Source: Sneathiella sp. | GTDB lineage: Bacteria > Pseudomonadota > Alphaproteobacteria > Sneathiellales > Sneathiellaceae | Assembly (NCBI GenBank): GCA_016764355.1 | Contig: JAESSA010000013.1 | Location: forward strand, 1-33,634 | Direction: 5' to 3' | Length of the DNA stretch: 33,634 nucleotides | Shown: positions 1 to 9,021 of the stretch, piece after piece | Position numbering within the stretch: position 1 is the first letter of the stretch | Layout: each line of letters starts with the position of its first letter | The notes under the pieces: generated by a model | Databases searched by the model: none | Told to the model about the DNA's origin: nothing | The model's input: only the letters and a program-made list of their open reading frames with translations | Made by a program: the position numbers and the translations under genes

Positions 1-210
1 GCATGCATCTGCATCAATGAATATTCTAGTCACTCGTTTTCCCGAAGTTATCTTACATTTTGGCCTTTATAACAGACTGTTTGAAGCTCAGAGCTATTTA
101 TTTGTGTTTGCAAAGAGTACCATGATGAATTCTACGAACATTTTATTCAAATTTATATATGTAGCTTTTCTTAAATATAACAAAAAAAACCGTCAATTTA
201 AAAGAAGACA

Positions 211-993
211 GTGAATAGGAAATATCTCGTGCAAAAGAGAGCGTTTTTGAGAAGTTTGGGCCTGTGTATTGTTCTGACTTTAAGCATTTGCGGACTTGTT
301 ACAAATGGTTCAGCTAAAGATGCTCTTATATTTTTTGCCGTAAATTATCCCCCTTACGATATTGAAAATGATTCCTCTGGAAAAAGGGGATTTGATGTGG
401 AAGTCGTAGAAGCAGCCTTCGCGTCAGTTGGCATCAACACCGAAGTCCAATTCCGCCCCTGGAAAAGGATTATGAGCGAAGTTGAATCTGGTAAAGCAAC
501 GGGCGCCGTAACCTGCAGCGATGTTCAGGCTCGTCGCAGTTGGGTGTATCTATCAGACAAACTGAGCGTCACACGATTAGCCATTGTCGTCGGTAAATCC
601 AATGAGCCTAAAAATATCCTGACAGTTAATGATCTTAAGCAGCTAAACACCGTCGCGGTCAATGGGTATGCAAGCGAGAAAGAACTAACAAAACTTGGAA
701 TAGAACATGTAAAAACAAACACCATTGAATCAGCGTTAAAAATGGTGACATATCGCGACTCCATACATGCCTTCTATGGTGGCTGGGAAAGCACCCAATT
801 TGTCGCGTCCACAATGGGCATTCAGGAAAAGCTCACGTTCTTGCCCGATACAAGTAAAACTCCCCACCCCTTTTATGTTTGCTTTAGTCAAAAGTGGCCC
901 AATGTGAAAACGATCATTGAGCAATTCAATAAGGGCTTAAACAAAATACGGCAGGAAGGCTTATATGAAACCATTCATACTAGGTATAAATAA
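211..993 (+). CDS. Orphan family-3 periplasmic solute-binding protein
   Basis: 260-residue protein resembling bacterial extracellular solute-binding proteins of family 3 (polar amino-acid type, PBP2 fold). An N-terminal signal peptide (basic start, hydrophobic stretch to about residue 32) is followed by the strand typical of mature SBPs, with the motif NYPPYD, and a lobe-1 segment containing RPWKR. Length fits a single-domain family-3 SBP. The start is GTG at 211 with a purine-rich AAGAAG a few bases upstream; I saw no good ATG alternative. No ABC permease or ATPase lies nearby, so transport is not shown. Many stand-alone relatives are sensory or of unknown ligand. A related orphan SBP lies at 21369. 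The family call is fairly secure; ligand and role are unknown. Confidence 0.75.
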   Translation: MNRKYLVQKRAFLRSLGLCIVLTLSICGLVTNGSAKDALIFFAVNYPPYDIENDSSGKRGFDVEVVEAAFASVGINTEVQFRPWKRIMSEVESGKATGAVTCSDVQARRSWVYLSDKLSVTRLAIVVGKSNEPKNILTVNDLKQLNTVAVNGYASEKELTKLGIEHVKTNTIESALKMVTYRDSIHAFYGGWESTQFVASTMGIQEKLTFLPDTSKTPHPFYVCFSQKWPNVKTIIEQFNKGLNKIRQEGLYETIHTRYK

Positions 994-1060
994 AATCCTT
1001 TGCGTATTCCCTTAATATGCGGAACACTGAATATTATTAGCTGAAAAATAGGGGAAATAG

Positions 1061-1450
1061 ATGAAGCTTTATAAATCATCCACTTTTAACGTAATTTTTT
1101 TAATACCCATCGCAATGGCAGCGACTGGAGATGGATGCTCAACAACACCTGAGGGTATTGCCGTGGCACCTAAAGAAATCACAACATTGTTCTCTAATAA
1201 TACCATCAAAGTAGTTGATAATAACATCTTTGCCTTTACCCGCAAAGATGGATCGATGGTAGGGGAAAATATTGTAAGTGGGGGGACTGTCGGAAAGTGG
1301 TGGCTTAATGAAGATGGGGTACTCTGCGCTGATTGGCAGGATGACAAAGAAGATGCCCGTTGCGATAAGCTTATCCTCTCTGGTGACAAGACCTATGAAT
1401 GGTTTGGCACGAAGCTGCAAATTCTCAAAGGCAACACTCAAAACCTTTAA
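1061..1450 (+). CDS. Small secreted DUF995-like protein
   Basis: 129-residue protein starting at ATG 1061 behind a good AGGGG ribosome-binding site 7 bases away. The N-terminus has a Lys plus a hydrophobic run and Ala-rich cleavage region (signal peptide, about residues 1-22). A Cys follows at GDGC, but this is a poor lipobox, so a lipoprotein is doubtful. The C-terminal half holds KWWLNEDGVLCADW and a second Cys (DARCDKL), like the Trp/Cys pattern of small alphaproteobacterial DUF995-type proteins that may carry one disulfide. It is followed after 30 bases by the hydrolase gene, so co-transcription is possible. Function unknown; the DUF995 assignment is from pattern memory only. Confidence 0.6.
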   Translation: MKLYKSSTFNVIFLIPIAMAATGDGCSTTPEGIAVAPKEITTLFSNNTIKVVDNNIFAFTRKDGSMVGENIVSGGTVGKWWLNEDGVLCADWQDDKEDARCDKLILSGDKTYEWFGTKLQILKGNTQNL

Positions 1451-1480
1451 CTCAAACAACATAATAGACAGGGCACGCTG

Positions 1481-2770
1481 TTGGCGAGAATATCTGGCAT
1501 AACCGGCATCATAATCATCGGAATATTGTTCACTTTCCGAGCATCCTTTGCAGATTATAATTACCCGATAAATAACCCCCTTGCCGCGACAATTGTCGGT
1601 ACGCCCTCGACAATGAAAGGAATTCTGCCAAGTGACATTGGCGTACAGGAGAGAACCCTTCCAATTTTAGCGGAAAAGAAGGCTCCAGACGGCCTTTGGT
1701 ATAATAGAGACCTTAAATACTCAGTCGCCTTGCAGGACAACAAAGCCCCTCTCGTTTTCGTCATTGCAGGAACAGGGGCCAGTTACAGCTCACAGAAAAT
1801 GAAGGTTCTACAGAAGAATTTTTATAAAGCTGGTTATCATGTGGTCAATATCTCCTCCCCTAGCCATTCAAATTTTATAGTCTCCGCCTCGCAAGGTTCT
1901 GTGCCGGGGAATTTATGGATAGATGCCATTGATCTGCACAAAGTAATGGTGCGCATTCAGCAAACACTGATTGGACAGGCGGATATCAATGGTTACTCAG
2001 TATCTGGATATAGCCTTGGTGGAAGCCATGCGGCTTTTGTGTCCGCCTATGACAGCCAAGTAAAACATTTCAATTTTCAAAAAGTCCTACTGATTAATCC
2101 TGCTGTCAATCTTTACAATTCAACGGCCATACTTGACGGCATGTTAGACAACAGCCCCTATGGAAGCGAAGGGGGCGTGGAACGGCTATTAAGTGAAGTG
2201 TTTGAGACCATTGTAGAGAGTTTCGAGAGAGAAGATTTTACAGAATTTAGTGAAGATTTTCTCTATCTTGCTTATAAAGAAAAACGCCCGACCAACGCAG
2301 AAATGGCGGCTTTGATCGGCGTCTCTTTTCGTCTCTCGGCCAGCAACATGATTTTTACGTCGGATGTCATGAGTAAAAGCGGTTTTATTTATCCAAAAGA
2401 TGAGGAATTTGGCGTCACCACGTCCACAACGCCTTATTTAGGCAGGTTAGCAACGGTCAATTTCAAAACTTATATTTCGGATTTATTTTTCCCTCATTTC
2501 AAATCTCTATACCCAGAGATCACGTTGCAAAAACTTATTTTTGGCTCGAGCCTCAACGCTATAGAGAACCATATTCGTGGCAATCCAAAATTCTCTCTTG
2601 TGACCAATGCAGATGACATCATTCTGGCCCCTGGAGAACTTTCCTACTTGCAAAGTCTTTTTGCGGGCCGAGCCTGGATTTTCCCTAATGGGGGCCATTG
2701 TGGCAACCTTGAACATAAAGACGTGCTTGAGGCTATATCGAGCGCGCTTCGCACTACAGGTAAGAGTTAA
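1481..2770 (+). CDS. Secreted alpha/beta hydrolase, paired with MlaA
   Basis: 429-residue serine hydrolase. Residues 1-24 form a signal peptide, so the enzyme acts in the envelope. The nucleophile elbow G-Y-S-L-G is at residues 176-180 (Ser178). An oxyanion-type VIAGTGA strand end lies near residue 95, and the C-terminus has an Asp pair (NADDIILAP) and GGHCGN, good candidates for the acid and the catalytic His. The start is TTG at 1481 with AGGG 7 bases upstream; a later start would remove the signal peptide. Its stop is 10 bases before mlaA, so the two are almost certainly co-transcribed. The substrate is unknown; lipase or phospholipase activity is inferred only from the neighbour. Confidence 0.75.
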   Translation: MARISGITGIIIIGILFTFRASFADYNYPINNPLAATIVGTPSTMKGILPSDIGVQERTLPILAEKKAPDGLWYNRDLKYSVALQDNKAPLVFVIAGTGASYSSQKMKVLQKNFYKAGYHVVNISSPSHSNFIVSASQGSVPGNLWIDAIDLHKVMVRIQQTLIGQADINGYSVSGYSLGGSHAAFVSAYDSQVKHFNFQKVLLINPAVNLYNSTAILDGMLDNSPYGSEGGVERLLSEVFETIVESFEREDFTEFSEDFLYLAYKEKRPTNAEMAALIGVSFRLSASNMIFTSDVMSKSGFIYPKDEEFGVTTSTTPYLGRLATVNFKTYISDLFFPHFKSLYPEITLQKLIFGSSLNAIENHIRGNPKFSLVTNADDIILAPGELSYLQSLFAGRAWIFPNGGHCGNLEHKDVLEAISSALRTTGKS

Positions 2771-2780
2771 AGGGACCGGA

Positions 2781-3881
2781 ATGTTAATCAACAGATCACA
2801 TACTGCGCATCTCTTAAAGCGTCTCATCGTCTCTGCCTTGCTTTTTTTAGCCTTGCAATCAAATTTGCCTGCAGCCTCACTGCCCGCAGGCTACGAACGA
2901 TCTCTGGAACAAGCTGCTAAAACGATCAATCAGGACAAACAAAACCGCGCTCTTCAAGCCTCCCTCAATATGCCAGTAAACCGGAATTTCGCTTGGGAAA
3001 ATGCTGTGGTTGCAAATGTCGTTTCTCAATATTGGGAAGCTTATCCAGATCGCCGCTCCGAATTAATAACGGCTGCAAAAGGCCACTTTCCAAATTTCAC
3101 ACCGTCTCAAGATCCTTTGTTTTTGGCCTCAGCTTCTCCGTACCAATCAACGGGCCTCCACCCTTCCAGCCAGTATATACAGCCAAGCCTTCAAAAATAC
3201 AGGGGACAGCAATTTGTGAATACAGCTGATTTATTCCACCCCAAAGCGGCAACTCATAAAGCCAAATACCCTTTTGAAGGAAACGACCCGTTCGAAGGAT
3301 TTAATCGCGGAGTTTTCTATTTTAACGCCAAGTTTGACAAATACTTCTTCATCCCCATCACAGATTTATATCAATTCGTCACTCCGGATTTTGTGGAAAC
3401 AGGTATACACAATGTTTTCAATAACATTGGCGAGATAACCAGCTTTGGAAACGAAATCCTGCAACTAAAACTGGATGACGCTCTAAAAACTTTCCTCCGT
3501 TTTGGCATAAACACAACGTTGGGTCTTGGCGGATTTGTCGATGTAGCAACAGAAATGGGTCTTCCTGAAGATAAAGAGGATTTCGGTCAGACACTGGGAT
3601 ATTGGGGAGTGGGCGAAGGCCCCTATATAGTCATACCCATATTCGGGCCGTCAAACCTGAGAGATGGAACCGGGCTTATTGTTGATACGCTGGCTTTCGC
3701 TTATGTAGACCCTTTAACACTCGATAGTTATCGCAGTGATCATTTAGCCATCTATGGCATTCAAGCTGTCGATATCCGTGCCTCTATTGACTATCGTTAT
3801 CACATAAGTGGCTCCCCTTTCGAATATGAAATTGTACGGTATCTGATAAGCAAAAAGCGCACGTTGGATATCCTAAAGTAG
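2781..3881 (+). CDS. mlaA: MlaA/VacJ-family outer-membrane lipid asymmetry protein
   Basis: 366-residue MlaA (VacJ) family protein, the outer-membrane part of the Mla system that removes misplaced phospholipids from the outer leaflet. The MlaA core starts at about residue 168 with NDPFEGFNRGVFYFN and includes the family blocks FGNEILQ, FLRFGINTTLGLGGFVD, EDFGQTLGYWGVGEGPY and FGPSNLRDGTG. The start at ATG 2781 is set by AGGGA just upstream and by a clear signal peptide (residues 1-33); the longer frame upstream lies inside the hydrolase gene. Oddities: there is no lipobox Cys, whereas E. coli MlaA is a lipoprotein, and about 130 residues of unassigned sequence lie between signal and core. Translationally close to the hydrolase (10-base gap). 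Confidence 0.9.
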   Translation: MLINRSHTAHLLKRLIVSALLFLALQSNLPAASLPAGYERSLEQAAKTINQDKQNRALQASLNMPVNRNFAWENAVVANVVSQYWEAYPDRRSELITAAKGHFPNFTPSQDPLFLASASPYQSTGLHPSSQYIQPSLQKYRGQQFVNTADLFHPKAATHKAKYPFEGNDPFEGFNRGVFYFNAKFDKYFFIPITDLYQFVTPDFVETGIHNVFNNIGEITSFGNEILQLKLDDALKTFLRFGINTTLGLGGFVDVATEMGLPEDKEDFGQTLGYWGVGEGPYIVIPIFGPSNLRDGTGLIVDTLAFAYVDPLTLDSYRSDHLAIYGIQAVDIRASIDYRYHISGSPFEYEIVRYLISKKRTLDILK

Positions 3882-4000
3882 ATGGTCTTGCATACAGGAG
3901 AATTATTTCCTGACTGGTAGAATTGAAAAAAATCACTATATTCTTTTATAGAAATATAAAAAAAATCCGAAGAGAGGAAAAACAAAGAAGGGATTTAGGT

Positions 4001-4618
4001 ATGCGTAAAACAGTTGTTCCAGACACTGCACCGGTCCGCGAAGCCGTGGGAATTTTTGATAATGTAGAGGCTTTATATGACTGCGTGGAGGAATTACAAA
4101 CGAACGGATTTGACCGCTCCGACATAACATTACTCGATCATCCCCACTTGACCAACGGCCTCAGTCGCAACTCCGTCAATGATACACATTTAGCCGAAGA
4201 CAGCCCCACAGCCATACGTGGCCCCTTCATTGATCCCCAATCATTAGGGGACGCAGAAGGCGCCCTAATTGGCATTCCGCTTTATATTTTTACGATTGTC
4301 GGTGCCGGCGTCACGGCAGCTTATGGCGGATCCATTGCCATGATCATTACCGCAGCTGCCATTTTGGGAGTAATAGGTGCATCCATCGGCGGCGCAGCGG
4401 CTTTCTGGCTCAAACGTCGGCACGATGCCTACTATACAGATCAGATCAAGCATGGGGGAATTCCTCTATGGATTCATACAAAAGATGAAGAACACGAAAA
4501 GCAAGCTGTGAAAGCCCTTGAAGCTTATAATGCGGATGATGTGCATATTCATGATTTGGAAGAACTCCCCTATGAGGTGAGAGAGGGCCGTACAACAGCT
4601 TATCATATTATCCACTGA
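4001..4618 (+). CDS. Glycine-rich membrane protein, general-stress (YflT-like) type
   Basis: 205-residue protein. The N-terminal 50 residues (AVGIFDNVEALYDCVEELQTNGF, a fragment of which is GIFDNVEAL) have the alpha/beta pattern of the general-stress 17M/YflT domain, in which a small domain looks like it senses or binds something through a helix. Residues about 85-135 form two hydrophobic, Gly/Ala-rich helices (glycine-zipper character), followed by a soluble tail with HTKDEEHEKQAVKALEAYNAD, again like a heavy-metal/stress fold. The start ATG 4001 has AGAAGG about 8 bases upstream; an upstream in-frame TTG at 3923 has no such site. It stands alone between mlaA and the oxidase operon. Function uncertain. 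Confidence 0.65.
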   Translation: MRKTVVPDTAPVREAVGIFDNVEALYDCVEELQTNGFDRSDITLLDHPHLTNGLSRNSVNDTHLAEDSPTAIRGPFIDPQSLGDAEGALIGIPLYIFTIVGAGVTAAYGGSIAMIITAAAILGVIGASIGGAAAFWLKRRHDAYYTDQIKHGGIPLWIHTKDEEHEKQAVKALEAYNADDVHIHDLEELPYEVREGRTTAYHIIH

Positions 4619-4931
4619 CAATACGCAGCGACCTTATAAGATCCAAAAGAGCCTTTAATTTTGACGTGATGCTTAACCAGCCGCGCGAAGGAGGGTATGA
4701 CTTATCCCCAAAGAGTACGCTTATAATTAAGACCCTGGAATACTACTGACAAGAATAAAGACGTTCATAATAAATCCTATTCACTAATATAAATGGCTAT
4801 TTCTTAGGAAATATTGAAAATATCATTTAATATTAGATTTTTTTGCATTACTATTACTACTGTGCTAAGAATAATGCGTCGCTTGTGTTGTTATCTAGTT
4901 CCAGTCCACGTGAAGTTGGGGGATTTAATAG
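4619..4931. other. 313-bp gene-free region before the oxidase operon
   Basis: No supported gene. It is AT-rich toward the operon. A weak sigma70-like pair is visible: TTGCAT at 4843-4848 and, 18 bases on, AAGAAT at 4867-4872 (or TAAGAA with a 17-base spacer). I looked for an FNR/FixK box; TTGAAAATATCAT near 4814 has the right half-sites but a 3-base instead of a 4-base centre, so I do not call it. The operon promoter probably lies here. Confidence 0.4.
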
Positions 4932-5789
4932 ATGATTGTTGCACTAGTACTGATTTTTATCGCGCTTGGCTCCGTCGTCTTTCACGTTGTCAACCCTTGG
5001 TGGTGGACAGAAATCGCCTCTAATTGGGGCTATATTGACGATACAATCGTTCTCACATTCTGGATAACCGGCACCGTCTTTGTTGCTGTCATTTTATTTA
5101 TGGCATATTGCATTCTGAAATTCAGGACGGAAAAAGGCCGACGCGCCCATTACGAACCGGAAAACAAAAAGCTAGAAATTTGGCTCAGTGTTCTGACCTC
5201 TATTGGCGTCGCGGGAATGCTGGCGCCAGGCCTGATAGTTTGGCAGCAATATGTCACTGTTCCTGAAAATGCCAGTGAAATTGAAGTTATGGGCCAGCAG
5301 TGGCAATGGAATTTCAGGCTACCGGGAAAAGACGGACGTTTGGGAAAAACCGAAATCCGGTTCGTCGATGATGATAATTATTTCGGTGTTGATCCCAACG
5401 ATCCAAATGGTCAGGACGATGTTCTGATTGAAGGGGATGATCTTCACATTCGCATGGGAAAACCCATCAAATTTCTATTGCGTTCCGTCGATGTTCTTCA
5501 TGATTTTTATGTTCCGCAATTTAGGGCTAAAATGGACCTTGTTCCTGGTGTCATAACCTATTTCTGGATCACCCCTATACGGACAGGAACCTTCGATATT
5601 TTATGTGCTGAATTATGTGGCATTGGACATCATGAAATGCGGGGTTCTGTCACGGTGGAAAAGGACGCAGCTTTTCAGGAGTGGATATCAGAGCAAGAAA
5701 CCTTTGAGGAAGTTCAAGCCGCCGCCCTGCACAGAAAATTAAATAAAGAGTTAGCGCAAAATGAGTTAGAACCCCGCGCAAAAAATTAA
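4932..5789 (+). CDS. coxB: Cytochrome c oxidase subunit II (CuA)
   Basis: 285-residue subunit II of an aa3-type haem-copper oxidase; it takes electrons from cytochrome c through the binuclear CuA centre on the periplasmic side. All CuA ligands are present: His190 (VDVLHDF), Cys225, Glu227, Cys229, His233 and Met236 in CAELCGIGHHEM. The aromatic electron-entry patch GQQWQWNF is at 121-128. Hydrophobic helices lie at about 1-20, 40-62 and 83-105, so it may have three rather than two helices or an uncleaved leader. No cytochrome c domain is fused at the C-terminus. Start ATG 4932 has GGGGGA about 9 bases upstream. First gene of a five-gene operon, 64 bases before subunit I. Intact CuA argues against a quinol oxidase. 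Confidence 0.95.
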   Translation: MIVALVLIFIALGSVVFHVVNPWWWTEIASNWGYIDDTIVLTFWITGTVFVAVILFMAYCILKFRTEKGRRAHYEPENKKLEIWLSVLTSIGVAGMLAPGLIVWQQYVTVPENASEIEVMGQQWQWNFRLPGKDGRLGKTEIRFVDDDNYFGVDPNDPNGQDDVLIEGDDLHIRMGKPIKFLLRSVDVLHDFYVPQFRAKMDLVPGVITYFWITPIRTGTFDILCAELCGIGHHEMRGSVTVEKDAAFQEWISEQETFEEVQAAALHRKLNKELAQNELEPRAKN

Positions 5790-5853
5790 GGGGTCGAAGT
5801 AGCCGTTGTTTTTCTAATTGAGAGGGAAGGCTTTCACAGCCGAAAAATAGCTT

Positions 5854-7656
5854 ATGACTGAAACCACATCTCCAGAAGACGACATTGTCCCTCCCCAGGA
5901 AGTTCCTGAAATGGATCTTTACCACCCTCATAGCTTTCTCACGCGCTGGATTTTCAGTCAGGACGCCAAAGTCATAGCCATTCAATATTCTTTGGTCGCC
6001 ATATCAATCGGTATGGTGGCCTTGGTCTTATCCTGGCTTATGCGATTGCAGCTGGGCTTTCCTGATAGTTTCGACTTCATCGATGCCGCTGATTATTACC
6101 AATTCATCACCATGCATGGCATGATTATGGTGGTCTATCTTTTAACCGCGCTGTTCCTAGGCGGATTTGGCAATTACCTGATCCCCCTGATGGTCGGCGC
6201 GCGAGACATGGTCTTTCCCTATATCAATATGCTGAGCTTCTGGATTTACCTACTTGCCGTCCTTGTCCTTGTCAGCTCCTTCTTCGTCCCTGGCGGCCCA
6301 ACGGGGGCTGGTTGGACCCTTTATCCGCCCCAAGCCATTCTGTCGGGCACGCCTGGTCAGGAGTTCGGCATCATCCTAATGCTTGCCTCCCTCATGTTAT
6401 TCATCGTCGGTTTTACCATGGGCGGTTTGAATTATGTTGTGACCATCTTACAAGCCCGCGCACGGGGCATGACCCTCATGCGTATGCCGCTGACCATTTG
6501 GGGAATTTTTATCGCGACAGTGCTCGCCCTTTTCGCTTTTCCGGCACTTTTTGTAGCCTCCCTCATGATGATGTTTGATAAAATTCTAGAGACCAGCTTC
6601 TTCATGCCGGCCATGATCGAATTTGGGGAGAAAATGAGCTATGGCGGCGGTAGTCCGATCCTGTTTCAACATTTATTCTGGTTTTTTGGTCATCCTGAAG
6701 TTTATATCGTTGCCCTTCCCGCCTTTGGCATTGTGTCAGACTTACTCTCCGTCAATGCCCGCAAGAATATCTTTGGATATCGCATGATGGTTTGGGCCAT
6801 TGTGGGCATTGGTGCCCTCGCCTTTGTCGTTTGGGCCCATCACATGTATGTCAGTGGTATGAACCCCTATTTTGGTTTCTTTTTTGCCACCACAACCTTG
6901 ATCATTGCCGTACCAACAGCTTTAAAAGTGTATAACTGGGTACTGACTCTTTGGCGGGGGAATATCCATTTGACCCTGCCCATGTTGTTCGCGCTGGCTT
7001 TTATCCTGACATTCGTCAATGGTGGTATAACCGGCTTATTCCTTGGGAATGTTATTGTGGACATCCCCCTCTCTGACACCATGTTTGTTGTGGCCCATTT
7101 TCACATGGTTATGGGAGTTGCCCCCATTATGGTAATTTTCGGTGCCATCTATCATTGGTACCCGTTACTTACCGGTCGCATGCTACATAATGGTATGGGC
7201 CAGTTCCATTTCTGGGTGACCTTCCTTGGCGCTTACGCCATCTACTTCCCCATGCATTATCTTGGGTTTATTGGTGTTCCCCGTCGGTATTTCGAATTGG
7301 GGGAGACGACCTTTATTCCAGACTCGGCCCATGACCTGAATGCGTTTATCACAGTCGCGGCCCTCGTGGTTGGCTTTGCTCAACTTGTCTTCCTTTTCAA
7401 TCTATTTTGGAGCCGTCGCAATGGCATTGTTGCAGAACGCAACCCATGGAAGGCAACCACACTGGAGTGGCAAACAGAGCATATGCCACCAACCCATGGC
7501 AATTTTGGTAAGGATCTCCCCATCGTTTATCGCTGGGCTTATGACTTTAGTGTTCCCGGCGCGGAAAGTGACTTTATCCCGCAAAATATGGCGACAAAAG
7601 ACGTTAAACTTGCAGAAGGCATGACGGTCGCTGATTTGAAGGCAGAGAAAACATGA
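5854..7656 (+). CDS. coxA: Cytochrome c oxidase subunit I (haem a, haem a3-CuB)
   Basis: 600-residue catalytic subunit, 12-helix class, reducing O2 to water with proton pumping in the inner membrane. Expected ligands are all visible: His88 and His407 for low-spin haem, His405 for high-spin haem, His270, His319 and His320 for CuB, and the His-Tyr crosslink pair His270/Tyr274 in HPEVY. Proton channels look intact: Asp118 (GARDM) and Asn107 (D-channel), Glu272 and Lys348 (LKVYNW, K-channel). The Glu in HPEVY places it in subfamily A1. It ends in an ATGA overlap (7653-7656) with the next gene, so translation is coupled. The ribosome-binding site before ATG 5854 is weak. No haem O/A synthase or Cox11 gene follows, unlike the main oxidase clusters of many alphaproteobacteria. 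Confidence 0.96.
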   Translation: MTETTSPEDDIVPPQEVPEMDLYHPHSFLTRWIFSQDAKVIAIQYSLVAISIGMVALVLSWLMRLQLGFPDSFDFIDAADYYQFITMHGMIMVVYLLTALFLGGFGNYLIPLMVGARDMVFPYINMLSFWIYLLAVLVLVSSFFVPGGPTGAGWTLYPPQAILSGTPGQEFGIILMLASLMLFIVGFTMGGLNYVVTILQARARGMTLMRMPLTIWGIFIATVLALFAFPALFVASLMMMFDKILETSFFMPAMIEFGEKMSYGGGSPILFQHLFWFFGHPEVYIVALPAFGIVSDLLSVNARKNIFGYRMMVWAIVGIGALAFVVWAHHMYVSGMNPYFGFFFATTTLIIAVPTALKVYNWVLTLWRGNIHLTLPMLFALAFILTFVNGGITGLFLGNVIVDIPLSDTMFVVAHFHMVMGVAPIMVIFGAIYHWYPLLTGRMLHNGMGQFHFWVTFLGAYAIYFPMHYLGFIGVPRRYFELGETTFIPDSAHDLNAFITVAALVVGFAQLVFLFNLFWSRRNGIVAERNPWKATTLEWQTEHMPPTHGNFGKDLPIVYRWAYDFSVPGAESDFIPQNMATKDVKLAEGMTVADLKAEKT

Positions 7657-8273
7657 GTTTTTTTAGTGAAATAGCATCCAAACCGTGGACGGATGAGCAA
7701 ATTAAAGTGGATGACCAATTTAAGGGTCACACTTTCACCCTCCCCAAAGCCATGCTTGGATTGCGCGTTCTGCTCGTCGTGGTCACGATGTTTTTTACTC
7801 TCCTCGCCATTGCCTATTCCGGCCGCATGACCTTTGAAGATTGGCAGTCCCTCCCAGAACCGGGTTTACTCTGGTTTAATACTGGCTTGCTTTTGGTCAG
7901 CAGCGTTGTCTTCCGCTGGACAAAGTCAGCCACACAGCAGGGGCGAAATGGGAAAGTGAAACTCGGCTTGTTTCTAGTGGGGGCACTGGCTTTTGCCTTC
8001 CTCATCGGACAGCTCATCGTATGGCAACAACTGGCAGATCTTGGGCATTTTGCGTCCGCAAATCCAGCTAATGGGTTTTTCTACTTGATTACGGGTCTTC
8101 ACGGATTGCACCTGCTTGGCGGTCTTGTGGCTTGGGGTAGAACGACCCTTCGCGTAATGCGAGGCAAGATCGGCCAAGAGAAGCTCCTCTTGAGTGTGGA
8201 AATGTGTGCCCTATATTGGAGTTTCCTGCTTGTCGTATGGTTAGCGATGTTCCTGCTTTTACTTGTCACCTAA
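7653..8273 (+). CDS. Haem-copper oxidase subunit III-type membrane protein (first copy)
   Basis: 206-residue polytopic protein with about five hydrophobic helices and the subunit-III motif FYLITGLHGLHLLGG at about residues 144-158, followed by a helix ending LYWSFLLVVWLAMF, which matches the YWHFVD-type end of COX3 but lacks the His and Asp. It starts at ATG 7653 inside the stop of coxA (4-base overlap), so expression is coupled to subunit I. The next gene is another COX3-type protein, giving the operon two such subunits; I recall a similar doubling in the alternative coxMNOP cluster of Bradyrhizobium. Subunit III stabilises the complex and has no redox centre. Confidence 0.88.
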   Translation: MSFFSEIASKPWTDEQIKVDDQFKGHTFTLPKAMLGLRVLLVVVTMFFTLLAIAYSGRMTFEDWQSLPEPGLLWFNTGLLLVSSVVFRWTKSATQQGRNGKVKLGLFLVGALAFAFLIGQLIVWQQLADLGHFASANPANGFFYLITGLHGLHLLGGLVAWGRTTLRVMRGKIGQEKLLLSVEMCALYWSFLLVVWLAMFLLLLVT

Positions 8274-8286
8274 TAGGAGAAGTGAA

Positions 8287-9009
8287 ATGTCACAAACGGC
8301 GTCCCCTAAATCAGCAGAGTCTGCGGCTGATCCCGGTCGCATAGAATCTGCCATCCAGGATTGGAGTTCAGATCAGCGCGCCTTTAAGAATGTTCCTTGG
8401 GGCAAGGCGATGATGTGGCTTTTCCTGCTCAGTGACACCTTTATTTTCAGCATCTTCCTAATCTCCTACATGACAGTGCGTATGTCTACCAAAGTGGCTT
8501 GGCCCAATACAAGTCAGGTTTTTGCGCTGGAAATTGGCGGCGTACAATTCCCTCTCCTGCTTATTGCTATCATGACATTCATTCTAATCAGCAGCAGTGG
8601 CACCATGGCCATGGCCGTTAAATTTGGCTATAGCAAAAACCGGAAAATCACCGCCATTTTAATGCTCGTCACCGCCCTTTTTGGACTGTCATTTGTCGGC
8701 ATGCAAGCCTTTGAATGGACAAAATTAATTCATGAAGGCGTCCGTCCGTGGTCGAACCCTTTTGGGGCACCGCAATTTGGGTCCATCTTCTTTATGATCA
8801 CGGGTTTTCACGGGTTCCATGTCTCCATAGGGGTCATCTTCTTGTTCATTGTGGCCCGGAAAGTCTGGCGAGGAGATTATGACACCGGCAAACGAGGCTT
8901 TTTTACAAGCCGACGGGGAAATTATGAACATGTGGAAATGATGGGTCTGTACTGGCATTTCGTGGATTTGGTCTGGGTGTTTATTTTCGCATTTTTCTAT
9001 CTTTGGTGA
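8287..9009 (+). CDS. coxC: Cytochrome c oxidase subunit III (second copy)
   Basis: 240-residue COX3-family protein. It has a hydrophilic N-terminus to about residue 40, then about five helices, the motif FFMITGFHGFHVSIG (about residues 168-182) and the classic family end EHVEMMGLYWHFVDLVWVF with the conserved Glu, His and Asp. This copy is closer to standard COX3 than its upstream neighbour. ATG 8287 is chosen because AGGAG ends 7 bases before it; an in-frame ATG at 8263 lies within the previous gene and has no such site. The spacing to subunit IV is 12 bases. Confidence 0.9.
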   Translation: MSQTASPKSAESAADPGRIESAIQDWSSDQRAFKNVPWGKAMMWLFLLSDTFIFSIFLISYMTVRMSTKVAWPNTSQVFALEIGGVQFPLLLIAIMTFILISSSGTMAMAVKFGYSKNRKITAILMLVTALFGLSFVGMQAFEWTKLIHEGVRPWSNPFGAPQFGSIFFMITGFHGFHVSIGVIFLFIVARKVWRGDYDTGKRGFFTSRRGNYEHVEMMGLYWHFVDLVWVFIFAFFYLW

Positions 9010-9021
9010 AGGGACTTTAGA

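Noticed and set aside
17-214. 65-codon frame before the first SBP gene
   Set aside because: AT-rich, no ribosome-binding site, no recognisable pattern, and it overlaps the start of the next gene.
4805-4830. FNR/FixK-type box upstream of the oxidase operon
   Set aside because: Half-sites are separated by 3 rather than 4 bases and match poorly.
5650-5985. Minus-strand 111-codon frame at the coxB-coxA junction
   Set aside because: Antisense to two firmly supported genes, and no ribosome-binding site or homology pattern.
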